Part shown: piece after piece, positions 1 to 9,369 of the stretch
Layout: the number at the start of each line of letters is the position of its first letter
Numbering within the stretch: position 1 is the first letter of the stretch
Assembly: GCA_963768185.1 (NCBI GenBank)
Contig: CAVYGS010000005.1
Span: forward strand, 1,178,001 to 1,242,000
Direction: 5' to 3'
Origin: Palsa-461 sp963768185
Lineage (GTDB): Bacteria > Actinomycetota > Acidimicrobiia > Acidimicrobiales > RAAP-2
Length of the DNA: 64,000 nt
Made by a program: the position numbers and the translations under genes
Notes under the pieces: generated by a model
Told to the model about the DNA's origin: nothing
The model's input: only the letters and a program-made list of their open reading frames with translations
The model's database searches: none

Positions 1-1624
1 ACAGCGCGACGGCATCGTCGACCCGGCCGATCATGTGCAGGCAGTCGGCCATCCAGAACGAGCACGCGAGGAAGGCCCCCTCCCGCCCGATCAGCCCGTC
101 CACCTCGCCGTTGTCGCTCGTTTGGTAGCGCAAGACGAAGCCGTTCTCCATGAGCTCGCGCTCGATCGCCTCGACGGTCGAAATCACGCGTTCGTCAGTC
201 GGCGGGAGGAAGCCGACCATGGGCATCATGAGGATGCTCGCGTCGAGCGTGTCGGACCCGTAGTACTGGGTGAAAGCGTTCTTCTCCTTGTTGAACCCCT
301 TCTCGCAGACTTCCTCGAAGATCTCCTGGCGGAGCTTGCGCCACCGATCGAGCGGCCCCTCGAGCGAGGGCCACGCCTCGAGCGTCTGGACCGCCCGGTC
401 GACGGCGACCCACGCCATCACCTTGGAGTGGGTGAAGTGGCGTCTCGGGCCGCGCACCTCCCAGATCCCGTCGTCGGGCTCCTTCCAGCCCTTCTCGACG
501 AATTGCACCATGTTGCGCTGCAGGTCCCACATGGCGCGACTGGTCACACCGTCGAACCCGCAGGCGGTGAACAGCGCCGACATGACCTCGCCGTAGACGT
601 CGAGCTGATATTGGCCCGACGCCGCGTTGCCGATGCGCACGGGCGTCGAGCCCTCGTAGCCCGATAGCCAGTCGACCTCCCACTCCTCGAGTCGGCGCTC
701 CCCGGCGGTCCCGTACATGATCTGCAGGCGCGAGACGTCGCCTGATGCGGCGCGCAGCAACCAGTCGCGCCAGGCCATCGCCTCCTCGTGGTACCCACCC
801 TGCATCAGTGCCTCGAGGGTGAGCGTCGCGTCGCGCAGCCAGCAGTAGCGGTAGTCCCAGTTGCGGTTGCCGCCGATGGCTTCTGGCAGCGAGGTCGTCG
901 CAGCGGCCACGATGCCGCCGGTCGGCTCGTAGGTCAGCGCCTTGAGGGTGATGAGCGAGCGAAGCACCGCGTCGCGGTGGTCGCCCTCGTAGGAGCACCC
1001 GGCCGACCACGCGCTCCACCACTCAGAGGTGGACTCGATCGAGTACCAAGGGTCGACCGGACGCGGCGGGAGCTCGTGGGAGAGGTACCAGGTGAGGATG
1101 AAGGGCAAGTTCTGACCCTCCGACAAAGTGAAGTCCGAGACGGTCCGCATGTCCTCGCCGTGGGTCTCGGCCAGCGTGTAAAGCGCGACCGAGTCGGGGC
1201 CGGCCGTTGCGCTGAGGAGGTTGTCGCAGTGGGTGACCCACGGGAGCACCTGCCCGTAGCCGAATCGGATGCACAGCTCCATCCGCACGTCGACCGTTCC
1301 GGCGATCCCCTCGACGATGCGGACCACCTGGGGATGAGTTTCGCGGATGGGCATGCAGTCGGTGAGGCGCACGCGGCCGGTCTTCGTCTGGAACTCGGTC
1401 TCGAGCACGAGGGTGCCCTCGCGGTAGCGCCGCTCGCTCTTGGTCACCTTGCCGGTCGGGGCGATCCGCCAGAACCCGTTGGACTCGTCGCCCAGCAGCT
1501 TGGCGAAGCAGGCGTCGGAGGCGAAGTGGGGGAGGCACAGCCAGTCGATCGACCCGTCCCGTCCGACCAGGGCGGTCGTGTGCAGATCGCCGATCACGGC
1601 GTAGTCCTCGATCGGCAGGCCCAC
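1..1624 (-). CDS. GH15 glycoside hydrolase (glucoamylase/trehalase-like), C-terminus off the window
   Basis: Hydrolyses terminal alpha-glucosidic bonds; actinobacterial members of this family include glucoamylase-like enzymes and trehalases, and I cannot tell which this is. The frame opens with GTG at 1624 (residues GLPIEDYAVIGDLHT) and stays open to base 1, giving about 541 residues; members usually have about 600, so the last tens of residues lie outside. The N-terminal beta-sandwich shows the usual DGSIDWLC stretch. The (alpha/alpha)6 domain carries the family signature RNWDYRYCWLRDA (bases about 837-875) and the later motif GQYQLDVYGE (about 598-627). No signal peptide is seen, so a cytosolic enzyme is expected. 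It is the last gene of a minus-strand pair with the protease upstream, about 50 bases apart. Family assignment is secure, substrate is not. Confidence 0.93.
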   Translation of the reverse strand, partial: MGLPIEDYAVIGDLHTTALVGRDGSIDWLCLPHFASDACFAKLLGDESNGFWRIAPTGKVTKSERRYREGTLVLETEFQTKTGRVRLTDCMPIRETHPQVVRIVEGIAGTVDVRMELCIRFGYGQVLPWVTHCDNLLSATAGPDSVALYTLAETHGEDMRTVSDFTLSEGQNLPFILTWYLSHELPPRPVDPWYSIESTSEWWSAWSAGCSYEGDHRDAVLRSLITLKALTYEPTGGIVAAATTSLPEAIGGNRNWDYRYCWLRDATLTLEALMQGGYHEEAMAWRDWLLRAASGDVSRLQIMYGTAGERRLEEWEVDWLSGYEGSTPVRIGNAASGQYQLDVYGEVMSALFTACGFDGVTSRAMWDLQRNMVQFVEKGWKEPDDGIWEVRGPRRHFTHSKVMAWVAVDRAVQTLEAWPSLEGPLDRWRKLRQEIFEEVCEKGFNKEKNAFTQYYGSDTLDASILMMPMVGFLPPTDERVISTVEAIERELMENGFVLRYQTSDNGEVDGLIGREGAFLACSFWMADCLHMIGRVDDAVAL

Positions 1625-1675
1625 TAGGGCTCCATTGTTATCAGCACCGGCCCGGGGTCGGGTTCGCCCGACGGC

Positions 1676-2848
1676 TCAATCGGGGGAGCAGGCCTCGGTG
1701 GACACCGGAGTCGTCCGATTCTCCGCCTCGATGACCTCGTTCAGCACCCCTGGCGAGGTGAGGGCGTAGCCGACGTCGTCGTCGGTGGTCGACTTGGAGA
1801 AGATCACGCCGACCACCTGGCCGTGCGAATCGACGAGGGGGCTGCCGGAGTTTCCCGGCTCGACCATTCCGGTGATCTCGTAGACCTGCTTGTTGACCAG
1901 GCCCTGGTCGTAGATGTTGCGCGAGGTGGCGGTGAGCTGGCTCGCCACGCCCGCCGGCGTCACCGTGAGCGGACCGTCCTCCGGATAGCCGACGATCGCT
2001 CCCTGGGTGCCGCGGGCGACGCTGTTCGGATCGATGACGAGCGGCTTGCCGAGCGGCGCCGAGGTCCGGAGCAACGCCAGGTCGTACTTTGGATCGAAGA
2101 ACACGGGAGTCGCGGGATACACCTGACCGTCGACGTCGATCTGCGGATCGCGTTCGCCTGCGATCACGTGTGCGTTGGTCACGACCACCCCCGGCTTCAC
2201 CTCGAAGGCCGTGCCCTCCTGGGTGATGCCGCACGCGCCGCCGATGACCTTCACCGTCGAGTTCTCGGCCATCGATGCGATCGAGTCGGCACCCGACTGC
2301 GAGGGGGTCCCGACGGCCGGGGCGAGCAGGGGCGGCAGCTGCGCGAAGACTGGGGGCACCCCGTCCTCGCTGAGGAAGGCCTGGACGTGAGCGAACACCG
2401 ACGGCACCGGCGGCATGACGTCGTCGACGGCCCGAAGGACGTCTGAGCGGGCGATGGCGCTGCCGAGCCAGGCGTAACGGGACTGCGACAGCACGTTCCC
2501 GATGAGCCAGGCCGACAGGAGGACGGCCACGACCGCCACCGCCACGCCGAGGCCCGCGTCCAAGCCCCCGAGGTGGTGACGACGCATGGCGACGTTTCCC
2601 CAACCGCCCACGACCCGCCCGGCGACTCCGAGCCCGGACGCGGCGACGAGAACGACGACCAGGGTGACGATCGATTTGGCCGGCCCGGGGTGGAGCGACG
2701 AGACGAGCGCTATGGACAGGAGCGTCCCGAGCACGAGGCCCAGCCAGAAGCCCCCGAAGGTGAAGACCTGGATCAACGCGCCCAGTCGGAGCCCGTGCAC
2801 GCCCGCCGCGACCACCGCGACCAGAAGCACCAGGTCGACCCAATCCAC
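1676..2848 (-). CDS. marP: MarP-like membrane serine protease (CvpA N-terminus plus trypsin fold)
   Basis: A 390-residue membrane-anchored periplasmic protease. Residues 1-120 hold four hydrophobic segments typical of the CvpA/colicin V production domain. A linker to about 190 leads to a chymotrypsin-like domain with the catalytic triad His227 (TNAHVIAG), Asp256 (YDLALL) and Ser334 (PGNSGSP). Cys206 and Cys387 are placed to form a disulfide that brackets the protease domain, as reported for Mycobacterium tuberculosis MarP. In mycobacteria MarP is needed for acid and oxidative stress survival and acts on the cell wall hydrolase RipA; that role here is inferred. Length matches the family. It is transcribed divergently from the secreted propeller gene to its right. 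Confidence 0.93.
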   Translation of the reverse strand: MDWVDLVLLVAVVAAGVHGLRLGALIQVFTFGGFWLGLVLGTLLSIALVSSLHPGPAKSIVTLVVVLVAASGLGVAGRVVGGWGNVAMRRHHLGGLDAGLGVAVAVVAVLLSAWLIGNVLSQSRYAWLGSAIARSDVLRAVDDVMPPVPSVFAHVQAFLSEDGVPPVFAQLPPLLAPAVGTPSQSGADSIASMAENSTVKVIGGACGITQEGTAFEVKPGVVVTNAHVIAGERDPQIDVDGQVYPATPVFFDPKYDLALLRTSAPLGKPLVIDPNSVARGTQGAIVGYPEDGPLTVTPAGVASQLTATSRNIYDQGLVNKQVYEITGMVEPGNSGSPLVDSHGQVVGVIFSKSTTDDDVGYALTSPGVLNEVIEAENRTTPVSTEACSPD

Positions 2849-2957
2849 CGCGCGACGAGGGTAACCGACGCCGCGCCGGGACTACCCCGACGAAATGCAA
2901 CGATTTCGCAAACTAAAGTGGCCCTCCGAACGCGCCGGGTACCCGTGGAGGGAAGTG

Positions 2958-4168
2958 ATGGACAGGGGGGCATCCCGGCCACGGCTCCCCCGCCTGAATC
3001 GCGCTCTCGCCGCCTCGTTCTCCCTCGTTCTTGCCCTGACCCTCTTTCTCGTACTCGCCCAGTCGGGGGGGGTTCCGGCGTCTGGCGCGAAGCGTGCCAA
3101 GGCACCCCCACCCGTCGTGGCGTCCGGTCAGCCGGCGCCAGGCCAGATGAACAGCGCGACCGCGGTGTCCTGTGGCACGCCGAGCGACTGTTGGGTGGTC
3201 GGTTTCGGGAGCGGCGTCGAGGCGGCGATCGACGCGACCGCCGACGGCGGCGTCACCTGGCACACCCAGCAGGTGCCAAGCACGATCACCGTGCTCGCCG
3301 GGATCTCTTGCTTCGACGCCACCCGCTGCATGGCCGTCGGCGCCACCAACAGCGGGGGAGCCGTCCTCACCACGACCAACGGCGGACACGACTGGAGCGT
3401 CGAACCAGCGCCGACCGGAGCGGCCGCACTGACCGCCGTGGACTGCACCGCCAAGCTCAGCTGCATCTCGGTGGCAACCGACGGCACCACCGACTGGACG
3501 TCGGTGACCGACGACCTCGGGATTACCTGGACCCGCGGCGGCAACCTCCCGCCCGGCATGGTCGCCAGCGCGCTGACATGCCCGTCGCCGGCCACCTGCT
3601 TGGTCACCGGCTACGCGCCCGACGGTCCCGGCCAGGGTGGTGGGGTCATCGCCACCACCGCCGACGACGGGTCGACCTGGACCGGGGTCACGCTGCCCGC
3701 CGGCGTCGGGGTCCTGCGCTCGCTGTCCTGCGCCGGCGCCCTGTGTCTCGCCGCCGGGACCACGTCGGCCGCGACGACCGGGTACGTCGCGGGAAAGGGT
3801 CAGCTGCTCACAAGCGACGACGGCGGCGCGACCTGGACCATCGCGACGCCGGGCGCCCCGAGCGACGACGCCTACGGGGTGGCGTGCCCGAACCCCCAAA
3901 CCTGCGTGGTCGTCGGGACCAGTTGGGTCGGCACGCTCCAGCCGATCCCGCGGGCGGCATCGTCTCGACCCTCGACGGCGGCACGCAGTGGCGGAAGGCC
4001 AAGCTCCGCTATGTGCCCGTCGGGGTCGCCGCGGTGACCTGCCCGATCGTCGACGACTGCCTGGCGGCCGGCGGCAACGTGCTGATCAAGATCTCGCTCC
4101 CCGTCACGCCGCCCGCGCCGAAGAAGACGGTGCACCCCGGAGCGCGGGTCGGAGCGGGCGTGCGCTGA
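2958..4168 (+). CDS. Secreted BNR/Ycf48-like beta-propeller protein (frame break near 3940)
   Basis: Predicted exported protein of about 403 residues after one correction. The ATG at 2958 is chosen over an upstream ATG at 2895 because GGAGGG lies five bases ahead of it; a basic N-terminus and hydrophobic helix (ALAASFSLVLALTLFLVL) form a signal peptide or anchor. The mature part repeats about seven times a unit beginning xxC(5-7)CxxxG and ending dGGxTW, for example SCGTPSDCWVVG, SCFDATRCMAVG and ACPNPQTCVVVG. This is typical of photosystem-assembly-factor-like propellers that are abundant in environmental actinobacteria. Near 3940 the frame changes by one base (apparent deletion); the downstream frame supplies the last blade (CPIVDDCLAAGG) and a basic tail ending at 4168. 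Ligand unknown. Confidence 0.78.
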
Positions 4169-4201
4169 TCGGGCACTCGGGAGACCTGGTAGGACGGGTC
4201 G

Positions 4202-5056
4202 GTGCACGTCGGCGTCGTCTTCCCCCAGGTCGAGATCGGATCGGACCGCGGTGCGGTGCGGGCCTACGCCGAGGCGGTGAACGAGCTGGGATTCCACCAC
4301 CTCTTGACCTACGACCACGTCGTGGGGGCAGACCCGACCGTCCACCGGGGGTGGAAAGGCCCCTACGACATCGCCGACACCTTTCACGAGCCGATGGTCC
4401 TGTTCGGCTACCTCGCGGGCTTCACCGACTTGGAGCTCGTGTCGGGGATCGTCATCGCCCCCCAGCGCCAGACGGTGCTCCTGGCCAAGCAGGCCGCCGA
4501 GGTCGACGTGCTGACTGCGGGCCGGTTCCGCCTCGGCATCGGGATCGGCTGGAACGCGCTCGAGTACCAGGCCCTCGGCAAGGACTTCGCCAACCGGTCC
4601 ACGAGGGTCGAGGAGCAGGTCGAGCTGCTGCGCCGGCTCTGGACCGAGGAGAGCGTCACCTTCGAGGGCACCCATGAGCAGGTCGAGGGAGTCGGCTTGC
4701 GGCCGATGCCGATCCAGCGCCCCATCCCGATCTGGTTCGGCGGAAGTGCGCCAAAGGCGCTCCGGCGGATCGGCCGCCTGGCCGACGGGTGGTTCCCGCA
4801 GGCGCGCTTCGGGCCCGACCTCGAGCAGGCCATCGCGACGGTGCAAAACAGCGCCCGGGCGGGCGGGCGGCCGCCGGTCCCCTTCGAGGGCCGCATCCAC
4901 GTGAGCGCTGGCGCCGAAGGGCTCGCGGAGCGCCTGGCCGCCTGGGACGCCCTCGGGGCGGGCTATATCTCCTTCGACACGATGCGCCAGGAATTCACGG
5001 TCGACGACCACATCGCCGCGCTCGGTGCGGCGGCCGAGGTGGCCCTGGGGGCCTGA
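4202..5056 (+). CDS. LLM-class F420-dependent oxidoreductase
   Basis: A 284-residue luciferase-like (TIM-barrel) enzyme expected to use coenzyme F420 for hydride transfer to an unidentified substrate. The GTG start gives the normal first beta-strand VGVVFPQVEIGSD. The family hallmarks are present: HLLTYDHVVGAD near residue 35, a GRFRLGIGIGW segment near 115 which lines the cofactor pocket, and IPIWFGGSAPKALRRIGRLADGW around residues 178-200. Full length and intact. It begins about 33 bases after the propeller gene, so the two may be cotranscribed. The subgroup cannot be resolved by eye, and FMN use cannot be excluded. Confidence 0.9.
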   Translation: MHVGVVFPQVEIGSDRGAVRAYAEAVNELGFHHLLTYDHVVGADPTVHRGWKGPYDIADTFHEPMVLFGYLAGFTDLELVSGIVIAPQRQTVLLAKQAAEVDVLTAGRFRLGIGIGWNALEYQALGKDFANRSTRVEEQVELLRRLWTEESVTFEGTHEQVEGVGLRPMPIQRPIPIWFGGSAPKALRRIGRLADGWFPQARFGPDLEQAIATVQNSARAGGRPPVPFEGRIHVSAGAEGLAERLAAWDALGAGYISFDTMRQEFTVDDHIAALGAAAEVALGA

Positions 5057-5134
5057 GTGAGCCCAGCGGGCCCGAAAAGGCCGAAGCGGGTGCCATGCAG
5101 GGAACATTCCGGGTCGCCGACATTTTGATTTCGT

Positions 5135-5159
5135 GTTCCTTTCGGTTCGCGGAACGTTC
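5135..5159 (+). promoter_or_regulatory. Probable PHO box upstream of pstB
   Basis: Three GTTC cores at 5135, 5145 and 5156 repeat with 10- and 11-base spacing, about 30-50 bases ahead of pstB. PhoP sites in actinobacteria are direct repeats of an 11-base unit starting GTTC, and PhoP activates pst under phosphate starvation. The assignment rests on spacing, core sequence and gene context only. Confidence 0.6.
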
Positions 5160-5185
5160 ATCTGCCATCGGTACGGTCCTCACCG

Positions 5186-6052
5186 ATGACGCTGGGTGAT
5201 CAGCCCACGCCTGCCCAACAGGCCCAGACCACCACGAAGCCAGGGGACCCCGAGATCGACCCGATCCTCGAGGCGCTCGATCCCGAGCGTGACCGTCCGA
5301 CCGACGTGGTGGAGTCCAAAGGCCTCTCGCTGTCCTTCGGCGGCAAGCGGATCCTCTCGGACATCCACATCCCGTTCCGCCGCGGCTCGATCACCGCGCT
5401 GATCGGCCCCACCGGCTGTGGCAAATCGACGTTCCTCCGGACCATCAACCGGATGAACGACAAGGTGATCGGGTTCCGCTACGAGGGCGACGTGACCCTC
5501 GAGGGCGACAGCATCTGGGGCCCGAGCCAGAACCTCCTGTCGTTGCGCCGCCGCGTCGGGATGCTGTTCCAGCGGCCCAATCCCTTCCCCATGTCCATCA
5601 AGGACAACGTGGTCGCCGGGGTCAAGGCGCACCAGATCGCCAAAGGAAAGCAGCTCGACATCGTGTGCGAGGAACGCCTGCGCCAGGTCGGGCTGTGGGA
5701 CGCGGTGAAGGACCGGCTGAACGACTCGCCGTTCCGCCTCTCGGGCGGTCAGCAGCAGCTCTTGTGCCTGGCCCGCGCCCTGGCAGTCGGCCCGGAGGTC
5801 CTCCTCCTCGACGAGCCCACCTCCGCCCTCGACCCGATCTCGACCGAGTGGGTCGAGGAGTTGCTGCGCCAGTTGACGCCGGCACTCACGCTCATCATCG
5901 TGACCCACAACCTCGGCCAGGCCCGCCGCGCCTCGAACAACACGATGTTCTTGTACCAGGGAGAGCTCGTGGAGCACGGCCCGACCGAAGACATGTTCGA
6001 GCGGCCCAAGGAAGTGCGCACCGAGCACTACGTCAACGGACGCATGGGCTGA
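5186..6052 (+). CDS. pstB: Phosphate ABC transporter ATP-binding protein PstB
   Basis: Cytosolic ATPase that drives high-affinity phosphate import through PstC and PstA. The 288-residue protein has an N-terminal extension of about 35 residues, Walker A (GPTGCGKST) near residue 74, the Q-loop in LFQRPNPFPMS, signature LSGGQQQLLCLARAL near 188, Walker B LLLDEPTSALDP, and the switch histidine in IIVTHNL. The NPFPMSI sequence after the Q-loop is characteristic of PstB rather than other importers. It comes first in the cluster, ahead of pstS; most bacteria have pstB last. The upstream PHO-like repeats suggest phosphate control. Intact frame. Confidence 0.96.
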   Translation: MTLGDQPTPAQQAQTTTKPGDPEIDPILEALDPERDRPTDVVESKGLSLSFGGKRILSDIHIPFRRGSITALIGPTGCGKSTFLRTINRMNDKVIGFRYEGDVTLEGDSIWGPSQNLLSLRRRVGMLFQRPNPFPMSIKDNVVAGVKAHQIAKGKQLDIVCEERLRQVGLWDAVKDRLNDSPFRLSGGQQQLLCLARALAVGPEVLLLDEPTSALDPISTEWVEELLRQLTPALTLIIVTHNLGQARRASNNTMFLYQGELVEHGPTEDMFERPKEVRTEHYVNGRMG

Positions 6053-6172
6053 GCACGGTGACCGCCTCATCCGCCGCACTCTCGCGTGGACTTCGCCGAC
6101 CCGAGGAACGCACACAGCTCCGCTCGACGACCTGACTTTCTAACCGCCGCAACCCAGTCCAAAGGAGGACCT

Positions 6173-7292
6173 TTGATTAGATCAACGCGCCTTGCGCGCC
6201 TGGGCGTCGCCCTCACCGCCGTGGTCGCCGTCGTCGGCGGTTCGCTCGCATTCTCGACGGCAGCCAGCGCCAAGACCAAGCTGCCCAAGAGCGGGGTCGA
6301 GACCCCGGCCGGCGGCACCGTCATCGAGGCCGGGAGCACGCTCCTCCTGCCGCTCTTCAACCTGTGGGCGGGCGGGTACACGACCAAGTACAGCTCGGTC
6401 ACGATCCAGCCCGGTGGCGGCGGGTCGGGCGAAGGCATCACCGACGCCACGACCGGCCTCGCGCGAGATCGGTGCCTCGGACGCCTACCTGTCGCCGACC
6501 CAGCTCACCACGACGCCAACGGCGCTGAACATCCCGCTCGCGATCTCGGCCCAGCTGATCGCCTACAACGTGCCGGGGATCACCCAGCACATCGTGCTGT
6601 CGGGCAAGCTGCTCTCGGCCATCTACCAGGGCCAGATCACCAACTGGAACGACTCGCAGATCGCCAGCCTCAACCCGTCGCTGACCCTCCCGAACCTGCC
6701 GATCGTGACCCTGCACCGCTCAGACAGCAGCGGCGACACGTTCCTGTTCACCACCTTCCTCTCCGACGCCGACCCGAACGGTTGGGGCAAGACGGTCTCG
6801 TACAACACGACGATCACCTGGCCCAACGCGCCCGGCAACGTCGGTGAGATGGGCAACTCGGGCATGGTGACCGGGTGCAAGTCGATCACCGGCTGCATCG
6901 CCTACGTCGGCATCAGCTACGAGACCCAGGTGCTGCAGGCCAGCCTCGGGTACGCAGCGCTGGTGAACGGCAAGGGCCAGACCGTGCTGCCGAGCTCGAC
7001 ATCGATCGCCGCCGAGGCTGCCGCCTTCGCCAAGAAGACGCCGGCGAACGGCACGATCTCGATGATCGACGGCAAGGTGTCGGGCGGCTACCCGATCATC
7101 AACTACGAGTACGCGGTTGTCGACTCGTCCCAGACCAGCTCCTCGATGGCCAAGAACATCCGCTCGATCCTGGAGTGGGCGATCAACCCGAAGGACGGCA
7201 ACGCTTCCACCTACCTCCAGCAGGTGAACTTCCAACCGCTGCCGGCCAAGGTGGAGGCGCAGTCCCTGAAGCAAATCGCACAGATCCAGTAG
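6173..7292 (+). CDS. pstS: Phosphate-binding protein PstS (frame break near 6465)
   Basis: Extracytoplasmic phosphate receptor for the Pst importer, about 372 residues after removing one base. The start is taken as TTG 6173 behind the strong site AAAGGAGGA at 6161-6169; it gives a signal peptide (ARLGVALTAVVAVVGGSLAF, cut near ASA). Phosphate-binding loops are visible: AGSTLLLPLF near the N-terminus, GGGSGEGI, GASDAYLS and HRSDSSGDTF. After GGGSGEGITDATTGLA the frame shifts by an apparent one-base insertion in a GCGCG run and resumes at EIGASDAYL. The two halves join without loss, so the gene is probably intact in the organism. No lipobox cysteine is evident. Confidence 0.92.
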
Positions 7293-7333
7293 TGACGGTC
7301 GTCGGCAGGCCACACAGCGCTTCGCCGAGACTC

Positions 7334-8389
7334 ATGGCGCAGGTGATCCGTCGGGCTCAGGGAACCCGGCGGATCACCGCTGCGCTCAGGAACGCCGAGG
7401 CTGGCATCTGGCGGAACGCGGCCCGGGTGGCCGTCGTGTTGCCGCTCGCCGCCCTGGTGTTTGCCATCACGGTCCTCGCCATCAAGGCGAGCCCGGCCAT
7501 CGTGGTGAACGGGTGGGGGTTCCTCACCCGTTCGGCCTGGAACGGTGGGCAGGCCTACGCCACGACCGTCAACCACATCCACGGCGTGGCGGTGCCCATC
7601 GGCGCCTCCTATGGGGCCGGCCCGCTCATCATCGGCACCGTGGAGGCCGCGGTCCTCGCGGTCGTCATCGCGCTGCCGATCTCGATCGGGGCAGCCTTCG
7701 CGCTGACCGAGCGGTTGCCCAAATGGATCTCCCAACCGCTCGGGTTCTTCATCGAGTTGCTGGCCGGCATCCCGAGCGTGCTCTTCGGGCTGTGGGGCAT
7801 CCTCGTGCTCGGGCCGTTCCTCGCCCAGCACATCTACCCGGCGATCGCCGACAACGCGCCGGACGTCCCGGTGCTCGACTTCTTCCGGGGGCGGGGTCCC
7901 GTCAATGGTGAGGGGCTCCTCACCGCCGGGATCGTGCTCGCCCTCATGATCATCCCGATCATCACGGCGACCACACGCGACCTGTTCAGCCAGGTGCCCG
8001 CGCTGCCCAAGGAGGGCGGCGAGGCGCTCGGCATGACCGACCTCGAGGTGGCCCGCAAGGTCACCCTCCCCTGGGTCCGCTCCGGGATCATCGGAGCAAC
8101 CGCGCTCGGACTCGGGCGGGCCCTGGGCGAGACCATCGCGGTGGCCATGATCTCGGGCGCCGCGCTGACCCACAGCGCGAGCAACATCTTCGGCACGTTC
8201 GGCACCATCGCGGCGACGATCGTGGACCAGCTGTCCTCGAGCGCCACCGACGCCACGGGATTCACCACGGCCACCCTCGCCGAGCTCGGACTGATCCTCG
8301 CCGTCGTGTCGGTCGCCGTGAACCTGTTTGCCCGCCTGATCGTGTCCCGCACCTCCAAGATCGGCGCCCCCCTCGGGGCGGGCGGTTGA
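7334..8389 (+). CDS. pstC: Phosphate ABC transporter permease PstC
   Basis: Integral membrane subunit, 351 residues from the ATG at 7334, forming the import channel with PstA. A GTG overlapping the pstS stop at 7292 in the same frame is an alternative start that adds 14 residues. Six hydrophobic segments are apparent. The cytoplasmic EAA-type loop that contacts PstB is EGGEALGMTDLEVARKVTLPWVRSGI, shown here at bases about 8010-8085. The LGRALGETIAVAMISGA segment that follows is typical of PstC. Intact frame, immediately downstream of pstS. Confidence 0.95.
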   Translation: MAQVIRRAQGTRRITAALRNAEAGIWRNAARVAVVLPLAALVFAITVLAIKASPAIVVNGWGFLTRSAWNGGQAYATTVNHIHGVAVPIGASYGAGPLIIGTVEAAVLAVVIALPISIGAAFALTERLPKWISQPLGFFIELLAGIPSVLFGLWGILVLGPFLAQHIYPAIADNAPDVPVLDFFRGRGPVNGEGLLTAGIVLALMIIPIITATTRDLFSQVPALPKEGGEALGMTDLEVARKVTLPWVRSGIIGATALGLGRALGETIAVAMISGAALTHSASNIFGTFGTIAATIVDQLSSSATDATGFTTATLAELGLILAVVSVAVNLFARLIVSRTSKIGAPLGAGG

Positions 8390-8408
8390 ACCGGGAAACG
8401 GAGCAGAC

Positions 8409-9306
8409 GTGACCACCGATCAGGCCCTGCCCTCCACCAGGCGGCGACGCGGGATGTCCGTCGCGTTCCGCGCCTTGACGATCCTGGCTCTCGTCCTCGT
8501 GCTCGGGCCCGACCGTGTGGCTGGTGATCGGGATCGTCGGGCGGGCCGTGCCCCACTTCCAGTGGAGCGTGCTCACCGAGGCGGCGACCCCAACGGGCGG
8601 CGGCATCGAGAACACCATCTTCGGGACGCTCATCCTCATGATCGGCGTCTTCGTCATCGCCGGGGGGGTCGGCGTCCTGGCCGGCCTCTACCTGGCCGAG
8701 TTCTGCCCGAACCGCCGTAACGGCAAGCCGGGCGGAGGGATCCTGCGCACCGCGTCGGACGTCCTGTCGGGCTTCCCCTCGATCGTGCTCGGCTACGTCG
8801 GGTACGTGGCGCTCGACATTGGCCTGCACTGGGATTTCTCCCTGCTGTCGGCCTGGATCATCCTCTCGATCATGGTGGTTCCCTACATCGCCAAGGCGAC
8901 CGAGACCGCCCTGCGCCAGGTGCCCACCAACTACCGGGAGGGCGCCGTCGCGCTGGGCATGGCCGAGGGGTACGCCCTGCGCAAGGTGACGCTCAAGACG
9001 GCGCTGCCCGGCATCGTGACCGGGCTGCTGCTGGCCATGGCGATCGCCATGGGCGAGACGGCGCCGCTCGCCTACACGGCGGGGTACTTCCCCACCGCCA
9101 CGGCCAGCTTCGCGCTCACCAACCATGCCGAGCCCTACCTCACCTACTTGGTGTTCCAGTACTTCGACCAGAGCACGCCGGCGAACGCCAAGTTCCTGGC
9201 CTTCGACGCCGCCCTGGTCCTGCTGGTGCTGGTGCTGGTGCTGCTGGTCGTGGCCCGCCTCCTGGTCAACCGGACCCAGCGCTTCTCAGAGGGCCGCCGC
9301 CGCTAA
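8409..9306 (+). CDS. pstA: Phosphate ABC transporter permease PstA (frame break near 8505)
   Basis: Second channel subunit of the phosphate importer, about 298 residues after correction. The GTG start at 8409 follows CGGAG and lies 19 bases after pstC. The first transmembrane segment (LTILALVLVLGPTVWLVIGIV) is split by an apparent extra G in a GGGCCC run near 8505; all later segments are in one frame. The EAA loop reads YREGAVALGMAEGYALRKV followed by LPGIVTGLLLAMAIAMGETAPL, diagnostic of PstA. The operon order pstB-pstS-pstC-pstA ends here, and no phoU is next to it. Confidence 0.93.
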
Positions 9307-9346
9307 CAGGAGGTTTCGGCGGGGGTCTTCGCCGAGGGTCGCGCAC

Positions 9347-9369
9347 TAGTTACTTGCGGCAAACAACTA
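9347..9369. promoter_or_regulatory. Imperfect palindrome overlapping the marR-type start, probable autoregulatory operator
   Basis: An 11-base arm TAGTTACTTGC at 9347-9357 faces GCAAACAACTA at 9359-9369 across a single central base, with nine of eleven positions complementary. The right arm ends on the first base of the ATG at 9369. Arm length and position fit a MarR-family dimer controlling its own promoter and the exporter behind it. Confidence 0.5.

Noticed and set aside
195..1538. Two minus-strand frames (195-1022 and 1023-1538) as separate genes
   Set aside because: They are off-frame readings of the GH15 gene, whose true frame is open from 1624 to base 1 and carries all family motifs.
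3872..8416. Minus-strand frames of about 400 codons opposite the F420 and pst genes
   Set aside because: Antisense shadows of well-conserved genes; translations lack any recognisable domain.
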